DNA from: Pantoea stewartii subsp. stewartii
GTDB lineage: Bacteria > Pseudomonadota > Gammaproteobacteria > Enterobacterales > Enterobacteriaceae
Reading direction: 5' to 3'
Assembly (NCBI RefSeq): GCF_008801695.1
Contig: NZ_VZPF01000002.1
Span: forward strand, 35,559-99,558
DNA length: 64,000 nt
Within the stretch, counting starts at the first letter, position 1. Every line of letters begins with the position of its first letter. Both the position numbers and the translations under genes were made by a program. The notes beneath the pieces were generated by a model. It made no database searches. It saw nothing but the letters and a program-made list of their open reading frames with translations, and was not told the DNA's origin. Of the stretch, positions 10,437-20,983 are shown one piece after another.

Positions 10437-12551
10437 ATGAATTCTCTGTTTGCCAGCACGGCGCGTGGGCTCGAAGAGCTGTTAAAAAATGAGCTGGACG
10501 CGCTGGGCGCGCAGGACCTGCAAGTGGTACAGGGAGGCGTTCACTTCAAAGCTGACGATCGCGTCATGTATCAAAGCCTGATGTGGAGCCGTCTGGCGTC
10601 GCGCATTCTGCTTCCGCTGACGGAGGTGGGCGTGTACAGCGATCTCGATCTTTATCTTGGTGTGCAGGGCATTGACTGGCCTGCTGCCTTTGGCAGCGAT
10701 AAAACCTTTGTGGTGCATTTTAACGGGACTAACGAGGCGATCCGTAACAGTCAGTTTGGCGCGTTGCGTGTCAAAGACGCGATTGTTGACAGCTTTACCC
10801 GCCGCAATCTGCCACGGCCGGATGTGGATCGTGAACAGGCGGAGATCCGCATTAACGTCTGGCTCGACGACGATCGCGCCAGCATTGCACTGGACCTCAG
10901 CGGCAGCGCATTACATCAGCGTGGTTATCGCCAGCAAACCGGTCAGGCGCCGTTGAAAGAGAACCTGGCCGCAGCCATTGTGATGCGTTCAGGCTGGCAA
11001 ACGACTACGCCGCTCATCGACCCGATGTGTGGTTCCGGTACGCTGCTGATTGAAGCGGCACTGATGGCCTGCGATCGTGCGCCAGGTTTACTCCGGAGCC
11101 AGTGGGGCTTTACAGCCTGGGCCGGCTTTAACGAAAGCCTGTGGCTGGACGTTAAACGCGATGCGCAGGCGCGGGCCCGTGCGGGCACGGCGGTCTGTCA
11201 GGCACGTTTTTATGGTTTCGATAATAATGGCCGGGTGCTGGAATGGGCGAAAGCCAACGCCCGCCGCGCAGGCGTTTTCGAGTTGTTCACCTTTGGGCAA
11301 CAGGACCTGCTGAAGCTGAACAATCCGCTTGAGAACGGCGTAACGGGCACGGTACTGAGTAACCCACCGTACGGTGAGCGTCTGGAAAGCGAGCCTGCGC
11401 TTATTGCCCTGCACAGTCAGTTGGGGCGGCTGATGAAGCAGCATTTTGCGGGCTGGAACTTATCGCTGTTCAGCGCCTCACCCGAGCTGCTCAGTTGCCT
11501 GCAACTGCGCGCCGATCGACAGTTCAAGGCGAAAAACGGACCACTGGACTGCGTACAGAAGAATTATCAGTTATCTGCCGCCAGTGATGAGCGCGCCAGC
11601 CAGATTGCCGAAGATTACGCTAACCGCTTGCGTAAAAACCTGAAGAAGCTCGATAAATGGGCGCGCCAGGAAGGGATTGAGTGCAATCGCATTTATGATG
11701 CCGATCTGCCTGACTACAACGTGGCGGTGGATCGCTATGCGGACTGGGTAGTGGTACAGGAATATGCGCCACCGAAAACCATCGACGCAAATAAAGCCCG
11801 TCAGCGCCTGTTCGATGTTATCAGCGCGACGCTCAGCGTGCTGGAGCTGCCGTCCAGCCGCCTCATCCTGAAAACCCGCGAACGCCAAAAGGGCAAAGCG
11901 CAGTATCAGAAACTGAGCGAGAAGGGCGATTATTTCGAGGTGCAGGAATTCAATGCCCGCTTCCTGGTGAATCTGACCGATTACCTGGACACCGGGTTGT
12001 TCCTCGATCACCGTATTGCGCGCAAAATGCTGGGCCAGATGAGCCAGGGCAAAGATTTCCTGAATCTGTTTGCCTACACCGGCACCGCCAGCGTCCATGC
12101 GGGGCTGGGCGGCGCACGTTCTACGACCACAGTGGATATGTCGCGCACCTATCTGGAATGGGCGGAACGGAACCTGCGGCTGAATGGCCTGACAGGCCGT
12201 CAGCATCGCTTATTGCATGCGGACTGCCTGAGCTGGCTGAATGAAACTGATGAAAATTTCGATCTGATCTTTATCGATCCGCCTACGTTCTCAAACTCTA
12301 AACGTATGGAAGAGAGTTTCGATGTGCAGCGCGACCATATGATGCTGATGCGCAATCTGAAGCGTCTGCTGCGCAAAGGCGGCACCATCATGTTCTCGAA
12401 TAACAAACGTGGTTTCAAAATGGATCTGGACGGCCTTAAGGCATTAGGCCTTCAGGCGCAGGACATCACACAGAAAACCCTGTCACAGGATTTTGCGCGT
12501 AATCGCCAAATTCACAACTGCTGGCTGATTACACATGCCGGTAAGGAATAA
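10437..12551 (+). CDS. rlmL: Bifunctional 23S rRNA methyltransferase RlmKL
   Basis: This 704-residue fusion enzyme makes m2G2445 (N-terminal RlmL half) and m7G2069 (C-terminal RlmK half) in 23S rRNA. A THUMP RNA-binding domain (about residues 45-155) precedes the first Rossmann methyltransferase with its catalytic SNPPYGERL motif. The second methyltransferase has [13 protein letters not shown]. Length and order match the E. coli enzyme. It is followed by uup after 5 bp. Confidence 0.96.
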   Translation: MNSLFASTARGLEELLKNELDALGAQDLQVVQGGVHFKADDRVMYQSLMWSRLASRILLPLTEVGVYSDLDLYLGVQGIDWPAAFGSDKTFVVHFNGTNEAIRNSQFGALRVKDAIVDSFTRRNLPRPDVDREQAEIRINVWLDDDRASIALDLSGSALHQRGYRQQTGQAPLKENLAAAIVMRSGWQTTTPLIDPMCGSGTLLIEAALMACDRAPGLLRSQWGFTAWAGFNESLWLDVKRDAQARARAGTAVCQARFYGFDNNGRVLEWAKANARRAGVFELFTFGQQDLLKLNNPLENGVTGTVLSNPPYGERLESEPALIALHSQLGRLMKQHFAGWNLSLFSASPELLSCLQLRADRQFKAKNGPLDCVQKNYQLSAASDERASQIAEDYANRLRKNLKKLDKWARQEGIECNRIYDADLPDYNVAVDRYADWVVVQEYAPPKTIDANKARQRLFDVISATLSVLELPSSRLILKTRERQKGKAQYQKLSEKGDYFEVQEFNARFLVNLTDYLDTGLFLDHRIARKMLGQMSQGKDFLNLFAYTGTASVHAGLGGARSTTTVDMSRTYLEWAERNLRLNGLTGRQHRLLHADCLSWLNETDENFDLIFIDPPTFSNSKRMEESFDVQRDHMMLMRNLKRLLRKGGTIMFSNNKRGFKMDLDGLKALGLQAQDITQKTLSQDFARNRQIHNCWLITHAGKE

Positions 12552-12556
12552 GCTAC

Positions 12557-14482
12557 ATGTCATTAATTAGTATCCACGGCGCTTATCTCTCCTTCAGCGA
12601 TGCGCCGCTGTTAGATAACACCGAGCTGCACATCGAAGAGAATGAGCGCGTGTGTCTGGTTGGTCGTAACGGTGCGGGTAAATCCACATTGATGAAAATC
12701 ATCAACGGCGAGCAACCGCTGGATGATGGTCGCATCATTTATGAGACCGATCTGGTCGTCGCACGTCTGCAACAGGATCCGCCGCGAAATATTACCGGCT
12801 CGGTTTACGACTTTGTGGCAGAAGGCGTGCAGGAACAGGCGGAGCATCTGAAAGCCTACCACGCGATTTCCCATCAGGTCATGGAGGATCCGAGCGACAA
12901 GAACCTCAATGAGATGGCACGCTTGCAGGGCATTCTGGATCACCACAATCTGTGGCAACTGGAAAGTCGCATCAATGACGTGTTGCAGCAGATTGGCCTG
13001 TCGCCGGATACGGAGCTGTCGTCGTTATCGGGCGGCTGGTTACGTAAAGCCGCGCTCGGACGCGCGCTGGTCAGTAATCCACGCGTACTGATGCTGGATG
13101 AGCCAACGAACCACCTGGATATTGAAACGATTGACTGGCTGGAAACCTTCCTGAAAAGTTTCAGCGGCAGCATCGTGTTTATCTCTCATGACCGTTCGTT
13201 TATTCGCAATATGGCCACCCGTATCGTGGATCTGGATCGTGGCAAACTGATTTCGTGGCCGGGTAACTACGACGCCTATCTGGAAGGCAAAGAAGAAGCC
13301 TTGCGCGTTGAAGAAATGCAAAACGCCGAGTTTGATCGCAAGCTGGCACAGGAAGAAGTGTGGATCCGTCAAGGGATTAAGGCGCGACGTACCCGCAATG
13401 AAGGCCGCGTCCGCGCGTTAAAAGCCCTGCGTCGCGAGCGCTCAGAGCGCCGTGAGGTGATGGGTAAAGCCAATATGCAGGTCGGCGAAGCGTCCCGTTC
13501 CGGCAAAATTGTCTTTGAGCTGGAGAATGTCGATTACGCGGTAGACGGTAAGCAACTGGCCAACGATTTCTCGGCGCAGGTTCAGCGCGGCGACAAGATT
13601 GCCCTGATTGGCCCAAATGGCTGTGGCAAAACCACCTTACTGCGCCTGATGCTGCAACAGCTTAAGGCCGACCATGGCCGCGTGCATTCAGGCACCAAGC
13701 TTGAAGTGGCCTATTTCGATCAGCATCGTGCAGAACTCGATCCCGACAAAACGGTGATGGATAACCTCGCCGAAGGGAAGCAGGAAGTACTGGTGAACGG
13801 TAAGCCCCGCCATGTGCTGGGTTATCTGCAGGACTTCCTGTTCCATCCCAAGCGGGCGATGACACCTGTCAGAGCGCTGTCCGGTGGAGAACGTAACCGC
13901 CTGCTGCTGGCGCGTTTGTTTCTGCGCCCAAGTAACCTGATGATCCTCGATGAACCGACCAACGACCTTGATGTGGAAACACTGGAACTGTTGGAAGAGC
14001 TTATCGACGGCTATCAGGGCACCGTGCTGCTGGTCAGCCACGATCGTCAGTTTGTTGATAACACCGTGACGGAGTGCTGGATCTTTGAAGGCAATGGTGA
14101 GATTGGCACCTTCGTCGGGGGTTATCACGATGCCCAACAGCAGCGTGCGGCCTATAAGCAGCAAAAAACGCAGGTGACCGCGAAAGCGAAAGAGGCAAAT
14201 CGTGCCGCTCAGTCTGCTGAACCGAAAAATGAATCTGCCAAACGCAGCGCGAACAAACTAAGCTATAACCTGACGCGTGAGCTGGAGCAGTTACCGCAAA
14301 AACTGGAACAGTTAGAGGCGCGTATCGGCGAACTGCAGGCAAGCATGAGCCACCCGGATTTCTTCAGCCAGCCGCACGATAAAACGCAGCCGGTGTTGGA
14401 TGAACTGGCTCAGGTGGAAGCGCAGCTGGAAACCGCGTTTGCGCGTTGGGAAGAACTGGAATCAATGAAAAACGGCGGCTAG
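12557..14482 (+). CDS. uup: ABC-F family ATPase Uup
   Basis: Uup is a soluble ABC-F protein linked to ribosome function and to lowering of transposon precise excision and tandem-repeat deletion. The 641 residues contain two ABC cassettes: Walker A GRNGAGKS with LSGGWLRK and LDEPTNHLD, then GPNGCGKT with LSGGERNR and LDEPTNDLD. A basic linker joins them, and a C-terminal coiled-coil DNA-binding domain begins near residue 550. There is no membrane domain. It probably shares transcription with rlmL (5-bp gap). Confidence 0.96.
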   Translation: MSLISIHGAYLSFSDAPLLDNTELHIEENERVCLVGRNGAGKSTLMKIINGEQPLDDGRIIYETDLVVARLQQDPPRNITGSVYDFVAEGVQEQAEHLKAYHAISHQVMEDPSDKNLNEMARLQGILDHHNLWQLESRINDVLQQIGLSPDTELSSLSGGWLRKAALGRALVSNPRVLMLDEPTNHLDIETIDWLETFLKSFSGSIVFISHDRSFIRNMATRIVDLDRGKLISWPGNYDAYLEGKEEALRVEEMQNAEFDRKLAQEEVWIRQGIKARRTRNEGRVRALKALRRERSERREVMGKANMQVGEASRSGKIVFELENVDYAVDGKQLANDFSAQVQRGDKIALIGPNGCGKTTLLRLMLQQLKADHGRVHSGTKLEVAYFDQHRAELDPDKTVMDNLAEGKQEVLVNGKPRHVLGYLQDFLFHPKRAMTPVRALSGGERNRLLLARLFLRPSNLMILDEPTNDLDVETLELLEELIDGYQGTVLLVSHDRQFVDNTVTECWIFEGNGEIGTFVGGYHDAQQQRAAYKQQKTQVTAKAKEANRAAQSAEPKNESAKRSANKLSYNLTRELEQLPQKLEQLEARIGELQASMSHPDFFSQPHDKTQPVLDELAQVEAQLETAFARWEELESMKNGG

Positions 14483-14498
14483 CGATAAGGGTCAGGGA

Positions 14499-15767
14499 AT
14501 GTGTTCTGCAGACAAAACCAGTGCGTGGATGCTTTGTCCACAATGCGACCTGATGGTCAAACTGCCGGATATCCCTGTTGGCAGCCGCGCGTCATGCCCG
14601 CGCTGCCACACGTCCCTGACAGTCAACTGGTCAGAGCCACGCAAACGTCCCACCGGCTATGCGCTGGCGGCACTGTTTATGTTAGTCCTGGCCAATCTGT
14701 TCCCGTTTATCACCATGAAAGTGGCTGGGCTCTCCAGCCAGATTAGCCTGATGCAAATTCCTGGTGTCATGGTGGCCGATGACTATGCCAGCCTGGCCAC
14801 CCTGTTTCTGCTGTTTGTTCAGGCGATTCCGGCGTTTTGCATGGTCACGCTGGTCCTGCTGGTCAACCAGGTCAAGATGCCCCTTAGCCTGAAACTGGGG
14901 CTGGCGCGTATTCTGTTTCATATGCGGAGCTGGGGCATGGCCGAAATTTTTATGGCCGGTGTGCTGGTAAGTTTTGTGAAGCTCATGGCCTATGGCGAAA
15001 TCAGCCTTGAAACCAGTTTCTGGCCCTGGTGTCTGTTTTGTCTTTTACAACTGCGGGCGTTTCAGTGCCTGGACCGTCGCTGGCTCTGGCTGCAAATTGA
15101 GGCACCGCCGCCTTTGCCGCATGCACCACAGCCCGGCATTAGCGGGCTCAGGCAGGGGCTGCGCTCCTGTCCTTGCTGTACGGCGATCTTGCCCGTGGCG
15201 CAGCAGGAATGCCCCCGTTGTGGCGTAGTTGCCCATGCCCGACGTAAGCACAGCCTGCAGTGGACCATGGCACTGCTGATCACCTCCGTTATGCTCTACG
15301 TGCCGGCCAATCTGCTGCCCATCATGATTACGGAAACCCTGGGCTCCGCGATGCCGTCCAACATCATGGCTGGCGTCATTTTGCTGTGGGGCGATGGCTC
15401 TTATCCGGTCGCGCTGGTGATTTTCATCGCCAGTATTATGGTGCCGTCTCTGAAAATGCTGGCGATTGGCTGGCTGTGCTGGGATGCCAGTGGGCGAGGG
15501 CAGCGCGACAGCCACAAAATGCACCGGATTTATGAAGTCGTTGAGTTTGTGGGGCGCTGGTCAATGATTGACGTCTTTGTGATTGCCGTGCTCTCTGCGC
15601 TGGTGCGCATGGGGCAATTAATGAAAATTTATCCGGCATGGGGAGCGGTGTTGTTTGCGTTGGTGGTGATTCTGACCATGATTGCGGCAATGACGTTTGA
15701 CCCGCGCTTAACCTGGGATCGTGCTGGTGAGAAAAACATGAAGGAGCCGCATCTTGACGGAAAATAA
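14499..15767 (+). CDS. pqiA: Intermembrane transport protein PqiA
   Basis: PqiA is the inner-membrane partner of PqiB and PqiC in a lipid-transport complex that supports outer-membrane integrity. The 422-residue protein is two related halves. Each starts with a zinc ribbon (CPQCDLMVK with CPRCH near the N terminus; CPCC with CPRCG near residue 225) and continues into four hydrophobic helices. It overlaps pqiB by 14 bp, which indicates coupled translation. In E. coli the operon is induced by paraquat through SoxRS; I did not find a clear SoxS box. Confidence 0.95.
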   Translation: MCSADKTSAWMLCPQCDLMVKLPDIPVGSRASCPRCHTSLTVNWSEPRKRPTGYALAALFMLVLANLFPFITMKVAGLSSQISLMQIPGVMVADDYASLATLFLLFVQAIPAFCMVTLVLLVNQVKMPLSLKLGLARILFHMRSWGMAEIFMAGVLVSFVKLMAYGEISLETSFWPWCLFCLLQLRAFQCLDRRWLWLQIEAPPPLPHAPQPGISGLRQGLRSCPCCTAILPVAQQECPRCGVVAHARRKHSLQWTMALLITSVMLYVPANLLPIMITETLGSAMPSNIMAGVILLWGDGSYPVALVIFIASIMVPSLKMLAIGWLCWDASGRGQRDSHKMHRIYEVVEFVGRWSMIDVFVIAVLSALVRMGQLMKIYPAWGAVLFALVVILTMIAAMTFDPRLTWDRAGEKNMKEPHLDGK

Positions 15768-17397
15768 TCACGGTTATGCCAAAGTGGACCAGATCAAGCG
15801 CTGGTCACCGGTATGGATCGTCCCTATTGTCACGTTATTAATAGGCGGCTGGATTCTGTTTTATCACTTCAGCCATCAGGGGCCCGAAGTGACCCTGATC
15901 ACCGAGAGTGCAGAAGGGATCGAAGCGGGCAAAACCACGATTAAAAGTCGCAGCGTGAACGTTGGCGTGGTGGAAAGTGCGGTGCTGACAGACGATCTTC
16001 ATCATGTGGAAATTAAAGCCCGACTGAATGCCGGTATGGAAAAACTGTTGCACAGCGACAGCGTCTTCTGGGTAGTTAAACCGCAGGTGGGCCGTGAAGG
16101 GATCACCGGTCTGGGAACGTTACTTTCCGGGGCCTATATTGAGCTGCAGCCCGGCACCAAAAAAGCGCCTCTGGAGCAGTACACCCTGATGGCTTCACCG
16201 CCGCTTGCGCCGCCGGATGCCAAAGGTATCCGGATTACGCTCGACAGTAATAAAGCAGGCCAACTGAATCCGGGCGATCCGGTTCTGTTCCGCGGTTTCC
16301 GTGTCGGCACCGTTGAAACCAGCACGTTCGACACGGATCAACGCCTGATGACCTATCAGCTGTTTATCGCCGCGCCTTACGATCGCCTGGTGACGACCAA
16401 TGTGCGCTTCTGGAAAGACAGCGGCATCGCGGTCGATATGTCGGCCTCAGGGATGCGCGTCGAAATGGGATCCCTGACCACGCTGTTTAGCGGCGGGGTG
16501 AGTTTTGACGTCCCGGACGGGTGGGATTTAGGCAAAGCGGCGCAGAATCAGGCTGAATATCATTTGTTCGACGATCAACGCAGTATTCAGGATTCGCTGT
16601 ACACCAATCATATCGACTATCTGATGTTCTTCTCGGATTCGATTCGTGGCTTGCAGGTGGGCGCGCCGGTTGAATTCCGCGGCATTCGTCTGGGTACCGT
16701 TGCGGAAGTGCCGTTCATGAATGCGGGCACCGCTCAGGCGTTAAATAATGATTATCGCGTGCCGGTATTGATTCGTATTGAACCCGATCGCTTTATTAAC
16801 CGTTTAGGGCAAAACTTCGATCTTGAGCAGCATCTGCAGGATGGTAAGAAACGTGGCCTGCGCGCAACGTTGAAAACGGGCAATTTGCTGTCCGGTGCGC
16901 TGTATGTGGATATCGACTTCTATAATAACGCACCGCCGTATACCGGTCCGGATAAAGTCGCGGGATACGAAGTGATTCCAACAGTAAGCGGCGGCCTCAG
17001 TCAGATCCAGCAAAAACTGATGGCGGCGCTGGATAAGATTAACAGTTTACCGCTGAACAACATGGTGACGGAAGCCACGGGCACACTGAAAGAGAGTCAG
17101 AAGACGCTCAGGGATCTGCAGCGTACTATTGATAACATCAATGTGGTGACCAGCAGTCCGGCGATGAAGACCTTGCCAGAAGAAACGCAGCAGACGCTTC
17201 GTGAGCTGAACCGTAGCATGAAAGGGTTACAGCCAGGCTCCCCGGCTTACAGCAAGCTGGTGGGCGATATGCAACGGCTTGATCAGGTGCTGCGTGAACT
17301 TCAGCCCGTGTTAAAAACGTTAAATGCGAAAAGTAATGCGTTAGTGTTTGAGGCCAAACCGGGACAGGATCCCCAGCCAAAGAGGGCGAAACAATGA
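15754..17397 (+). CDS. pqiB: MCE-domain intermembrane protein PqiB
   Basis: PqiB has an N-terminal inner-membrane anchor (about residues 17-35) followed by three MCE domains, which in the E. coli homologue stack as hexameric rings into a periplasm-spanning tunnel, and a C-terminal helical region. The 547-residue frame starts with TTG inside the end of pqiA, so translation probably depends on reading through from pqiA. The start was chosen from homology of KRWSPVWIVPIVTLLIGGW. Confidence 0.94.
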   Translation: MTENNHGYAKVDQIKRWSPVWIVPIVTLLIGGWILFYHFSHQGPEVTLITESAEGIEAGKTTIKSRSVNVGVVESAVLTDDLHHVEIKARLNAGMEKLLHSDSVFWVVKPQVGREGITGLGTLLSGAYIELQPGTKKAPLEQYTLMASPPLAPPDAKGIRITLDSNKAGQLNPGDPVLFRGFRVGTVETSTFDTDQRLMTYQLFIAAPYDRLVTTNVRFWKDSGIAVDMSASGMRVEMGSLTTLFSGGVSFDVPDGWDLGKAAQNQAEYHLFDDQRSIQDSLYTNHIDYLMFFSDSIRGLQVGAPVEFRGIRLGTVAEVPFMNAGTAQALNNDYRVPVLIRIEPDRFINRLGQNFDLEQHLQDGKKRGLRATLKTGNLLSGALYVDIDFYNNAPPYTGPDKVAGYEVIPTVSGGLSQIQQKLMAALDKINSLPLNNMVTEATGTLKESQKTLRDLQRTIDNINVVTSSPAMKTLPEETQQTLRELNRSMKGLQPGSPAYSKLVGDMQRLDQVLRELQPVLKTLNAKSNALVFEAKPGQDPQPKRAKQ

Positions 17398-17978
17398 AAA
17401 AAGGATTAATGCTTTTTGCCGCTCTCGCACTGAGTGCCTGTAGCAGTACGGTCAATACTACCTATTATCAGCTGCCCTCGGGGGCAGCCTCAATGCAGGT
17501 GATAAGCAGCGAGGCGAATGCGCAGCCGACATTATGGGTGCAGCAAATTACGGTCCCCGACTATCTGGCGGGCAATGGGCTGGTCTATCAGACCAGCGAC
17601 GTAAAATATGTCATTGCCGCTAATAATCTGTGGGCCAGCCCGCTCGATCAGCAATTGCAACAAACGTTGATCACTAATCTGACGAAAGCGTTACCCGGCC
17701 GTCTGGTTATCCAGACGCTTATCGGTCAGGAGCACGATACGCTGAGCGTAACGGTGAATGATTTCCAGGGCCGTTATGATGGCAAGGCGGTAATCAGCGG
17801 TCAGTGGACACTGGAACATCAGGGGCGCTTCACAAAGCAGGCTTTTAATCTGGTGCTACCGCAGCGGGAAGATGGCTATGATTCGCTGGTTAAAACGCTG
17901 GCACAGGGCTGGCAGCAAATCGCACAGCAGATTGCACGCGGTGCAACCACGGCAGAGTCAACCGCAACAGGGCTTTAG
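17394..17978 (+). CDS. pqiC: Outer-membrane lipoprotein PqiC
   Basis: PqiC is the lipoprotein that caps the PqiAB complex at the outer membrane. The 194-residue product starts with a lipoprotein signal (MKKGLMLFAALALSACSS; lipobox LSAC, Cys at position 16) and belongs to the ABC-type transport auxiliary lipoprotein family. Its ATG overlaps the pqiB stop codon by 4 bp. A likely terminator follows at 17982. Confidence 0.93.
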   Translation: MKKGLMLFAALALSACSSTVNTTYYQLPSGAASMQVISSEANAQPTLWVQQITVPDYLAGNGLVYQTSDVKYVIAANNLWASPLDQQLQQTLITNLTKALPGRLVIQTLIGQEHDTLSVTVNDFQGRYDGKAVISGQWTLEHQGRFTKQAFNLVLPQREDGYDSLVKTLAQGWQQIAQQIARGATTAESTATGL

Positions 17979-17981
17979 TTA

Positions 17982-18010
17982 ATGTGTTGTTTCAGCACAT
18001 ACAATTTTTC
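17982..18010 (+). terminator. Rho-independent terminator after pqiC
   Basis: ATGTGTTG (17982-17989) pairs with CAGCACAT (17993-18000), allowing one G-U pair, around a TTT loop. ACAATTTTT follows. It lies directly behind the pqiC stop codon. Confidence 0.6.
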
Positions 18011-18236
18011 TGACGTTTTCCAGGCTTTCTTTATAAATCATACGGATATCGTCACAGTTTCATAGGGTTAAACAGAAAGTATATGTCTGGAGCAGGTCAT
18101 ATTTGTGACACTGGCGTGAATATTGCGCATTGATCTTTTCATACAGAGCGAGTAAAACAAAAGGGTGGCTGAACATTAATTCGCCACCTTTTTCTTTCCA
18201 CCAGATTCCACAGACCTTACATGAGGGACACGGAGT

Positions 18237-18404
18237 ATGAAGAGACAGAAACGAGACCGCCTTGAGCGCGCCCATTCACGTGGTTATCAAGCTGGCATTA
18301 CAGGACGCTCTAAAGAGATGTGTCCGTATCAAATGATAGACGCTAAGTCTCACTGGTTGGGAGGTTGGCGGCAAGCCATGGAGGACAGGTCGGCTGCGGC
18401 TTAG
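18237..18404 (+). CDS. rmf: Ribosome modulation factor
   Basis: RMF promotes 100S ribosome dimers in stationary phase. The 55-residue basic protein starts MKRQKRDRLERAH and contains GRSKEMCPYQ and HWLGGWRQAM, clear RMF signatures. A GGAG ribosome site ends 3 bp before the ATG at 18237. It lies in a 495-bp gap between pqiC and fabA with its own terminator at 18431. Confidence 0.96.
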   Translation: MKRQKRDRLERAHSRGYQAGITGRSKEMCPYQMIDAKSHWLGGWRQAMEDRSAAA

Positions 18405-18430
18405 CCGGATGTCACTGAAAAGGGATATAA

Positions 18431-18458
18431 CCTCCGCACTGTGCGGAGGTTTTCGTTT
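18431..18458 (+). terminator. Rho-independent terminator of rmf
   Basis: CCTCCGCAC (18431-18439) and GTGCGGAGG (18441-18449) form a perfect stem followed by TTTTCGTTT. The hairpin lies between the convergent rmf and fabA genes. Confidence 0.85.
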
Positions 18459-18473
18459 CTGTGGAATGAAACG

Positions 18474-18992
18474 TCAGAATGCAGCAGTATCTTTGAACAG
18501 GCCAACTTTCAGATCGCTGGCTGTATAGATCAAATTCCCGTCAACAAACACTTCACCATCTGCCACGCCCATAACCAGTTTACGGTTAATCACGCGTTTA
18601 AAATGAATGCGGTAGGTGACTTTTTTCGCGTCTGGCAGAACCTGACCGGTGAATTTAACTTCACCCACGCCCAGCGCGCGGCCTTTTCCTTCGCCACCCA
18701 GCCAGCCGAGATAGAAGCCAACCAGTTGCCACATCGCATCCAGGCCCAGACAGCCAGGCATCACCGGATCACCAATGAAATGGCAGCCAAAGAACCACAG
18801 ATCTGGATTGATATCCAGTTCAGCTTCCACGAAGCCTTTATCATATTTCCCGCCGTCCTCGGTCATTTTGACCACGCGGTCCATCATCAGCATATTGCCG
18901 GAAGGGAGTGGCGGACCATTTTCGCCGAACAGTTCACCGCGACCAGACAGGATCAGGTCTTCTTTGGTATAGGATTCGCGTTTATCTACCAT
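18474..18992 (-). CDS. fabA: 3-hydroxydecanoyl-ACP dehydratase/isomerase
   Basis: FabA introduces the double bond of unsaturated fatty acids at the C10 stage of type II fatty acid synthesis. The 172-residue hot-dog-fold enzyme shows the active-site His in [17 protein letters not shown] and the following Asp in [11 protein letters not shown]. It lies downstream of lonH on the same strand, with its own regulatory gap of 68 bp containing a FabR-like palindrome. Confidence 0.97.
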   Translation of the reverse strand: MVDKRESYTKEDLILSGRGELFGENGPPLPSGNMLMMDRVVKMTEDGGKYDKGFVEAELDINPDLWFFGCHFIGDPVMPGCLGLDAMWQLVGFYLGWLGGEGKGRALGVGEVKFTGQVLPDAKKVTYRIHFKRVINRKLVMGVADGEVFVDGNLIYTASDLKVGLFKDTAAF

Positions 18993-19030
18993 GTTCTTAT
19001 TAAGCCTTCTTTTAGTGAATCACGAATATT

Positions 19031-19048
19031 AGCGAACAGTTGTACACT
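19031..19048 (-). promoter_or_regulatory. FabR-like operator upstream of fabA
   Basis: AGCGAACAGTTGTACACT at 19031-19048 is an imperfect palindrome (AGCGAACA / AGTGTACA half sites). It resembles the FabR operator known in front of E. coli fabA and fabB, which represses these genes according to the acyl-ACP pool. It lies 39 bp above the fabA start. The assignment is from memory of the motif. Confidence 0.55.
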
Positions 19049-19060
19049 GAGCAAATGAGA

Positions 19061-20812
19061 TTAACGGTGGTTGAACCAGTTAAGCCATCTCAACGGCCAT
19101 GCCCGAGGGGTGGGCTCAGGCTGATTCATCTGACTGATGCGCTCCTGAATCGTACGCAGCAGGCATTCGCCTTCGCCGTCTTCCGTGTTCCAGACTTTTC
19201 CGGTCAATAAGGGCAACGCTTCATCAGCCGTATCGATTGCCCAGATATGGAAACGGCCGGCTTCGACCGCACTCACAACCTGCTGATTCAGACTCAGGTG
19301 GCGCACATTGCAGGCAGGAATAATCACACCTTGCTGACCCGTGAGCTCACGCTGATGGCAGATGTCGAAGAAGCCTTCAATTTTCTCATTCAGGCCACCG
19401 ACCGGCTGGACGTTACCAAACTGATCGACCGAGCCCGTGACCGCGATTTGCTGATTTAGCGGCGTATCGGCAAGGGCACTGATCAGAGCACACAGTTCTG
19501 CCAGCGACGCGCTGTCGCCGTCAACTTCCGAATAGGATTGTTCAAACACCAGCGAAGCAGAAAAAGGCAGTTGCTGATCTAACTCCAGCTCCGCAATAAG
19601 ATAGGCCTGCATAATCATCATGCCTTTAGCATGAATATTGCCGCCCAGCTCCGCTTTGCGTTCGACGTCGGTAAATTCACCGTCGCCAGGATGAACCACA
19701 CAGGTGATACGGCAGGGATCGCCCCAGGCCCGCGGGTGACCGGGATATTCCACGACGGAAAGACCGTTGATCTGGCCCACCACTTCGCCTTCCGTTTCGA
19801 CCAAAATCTGGCGCAGCAAAATCTCATCACGCATGCGTTCATTCAGATAATTTTCGCGCCACAGACGTGCTTCCAGCGCGTCACGCAAGGCTTCAGCGTT
19901 TAGTGTTTCACCCATCAACGCGGTCTCACGTAGTTGACGCAGCAGCCAACGTGGACAAAGGGGATAGGTTTCCTGATCGCCACTATAGCGAACGCCTTCT
20001 TTGATGAGCTCAGGCCAAAAGTCCTCATCTGGCGCAGCGATATCAGCCTGTGCGGCCAAATCTACTGTCCAGCAGCACCATGCCAGCACATCATCTTCAT
20101 CCACAATTTGAAGGTTTTCTTCAAATTCAGTGTAAATCGCCATCTCATGCGCTTCGGCATCCAGCTCCTGAAAATCAGCGAGCGTATCGCGTTCGCCACA
20201 GAGCACCAGATTTAACTTCAGCGGAAGCGGCGGGACAGAGACAGGCAAAGGGCGGCGCTCATCCTGCGACAGCCATTCGAGGTAGCCTTGCTCAATGCTT
20301 CTTTTCAGCCGCAGCCAGAGCAGGGGCTGAGCGAGGAGCGCACGGAGTGAAAGCACCAGCGTTCCGCCATTGGCACGATGGATCAGACCAGGTTCCAGCT
20401 GAATACGATCTTTATGTACCCGGACACAGCCAAACAGCTGCTCCTGCTCAATCCAGTCGGCAAAATGCACACCACCCTGGCTGGTAAAAGGACGCTGACT
20501 GTCAGTGGGCGCCTGCAACGTGACGTTGTCGGCCAGGATATGATAATCCCCGCCCGCCAGGGACGAAGCGGTGCCCATTACGCGCTGTGCCGCACTGGCG
20601 ATCAGCGAGAGATAATCGCGGTTTTCCTGGCTGCGAACCAGCAGCAAAGGAAAACCCTGACTCTGATGGTGCAAGTGGGCCAGCGCATTCAGCAATCGGG
20701 GCTGCACCGTTGCTAAAGCATCGGTTTCTTCATCAGCAATTCGGGAGAAAACGGATTGATATTGCGCGCTATCCGGCTGTAAGGTTTGCCACGTGAGTTG
20801 AGTGCTGGTCAA
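19061..20812 (-). CDS. lonH: Lon-related serine peptidase LonH (YcbZ)
   Basis: A 583-residue protein with a degenerate AAA-like N-terminal part and a C-terminal Lon peptidase domain (about residues 380-570). The catalytic serine is in EVDGDSASLAEL and the lysine in GGLNEKIEGFF, forming the Ser-Lys dyad. I chose the TTG at 20812 because the E. coli homologue starts at this point (TSTQLTWQTL); the frame is open to an ATG at 20887, but that would extend toward the divergent matP promoter. The protein is implicated in ribosome assembly and biofilm phenotypes in E. coli. Its precise substrate is unknown to me. Confidence 0.88.
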   Translation of the reverse strand: MTSTQLTWQTLQPDSAQYQSVFSRIADEETDALATVQPRLLNALAHLHHQSQGFPLLLVRSQENRDYLSLIASAAQRVMGTASSLAGGDYHILADNVTLQAPTDSQRPFTSQGGVHFADWIEQEQLFGCVRVHKDRIQLEPGLIHRANGGTLVLSLRALLAQPLLWLRLKRSIEQGYLEWLSQDERRPLPVSVPPLPLKLNLVLCGERDTLADFQELDAEAHEMAIYTEFEENLQIVDEDDVLAWCCWTVDLAAQADIAAPDEDFWPELIKEGVRYSGDQETYPLCPRWLLRQLRETALMGETLNAEALRDALEARLWRENYLNERMRDEILLRQILVETEGEVVGQINGLSVVEYPGHPRAWGDPCRITCVVHPGDGEFTDVERKAELGGNIHAKGMMIMQAYLIAELELDQQLPFSASLVFEQSYSEVDGDSASLAELCALISALADTPLNQQIAVTGSVDQFGNVQPVGGLNEKIEGFFDICHQRELTGQQGVIIPACNVRHLSLNQQVVSAVEAGRFHIWAIDTADEALPLLTGKVWNTEDGEGECLLRTIQERISQMNQPEPTPRAWPLRWLNWFNHR

Positions 20813-20983
20813 AATAATCGCATTTGTCTGTTTTGAGAAAAGCGAGATTATACAGGATTCACTGTGCTTAAGCACTGCGGAGTTCAATCAGAAGTTGTGA
20901 CACATGACGACATGTTTTTCGTTGCTGCATCCAGTAAAAAAGCTGTTATTCTTAGTTCGTTACGTGATCACGATGAGATTCCG

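Noticed and set aside
20813..20887. 25-residue N-terminal extension of LonH from an ATG at 20887
   Set aside because: The E. coli homologue begins at the TTG position, and the extension would run into the divergent matP region without a ribosome site.
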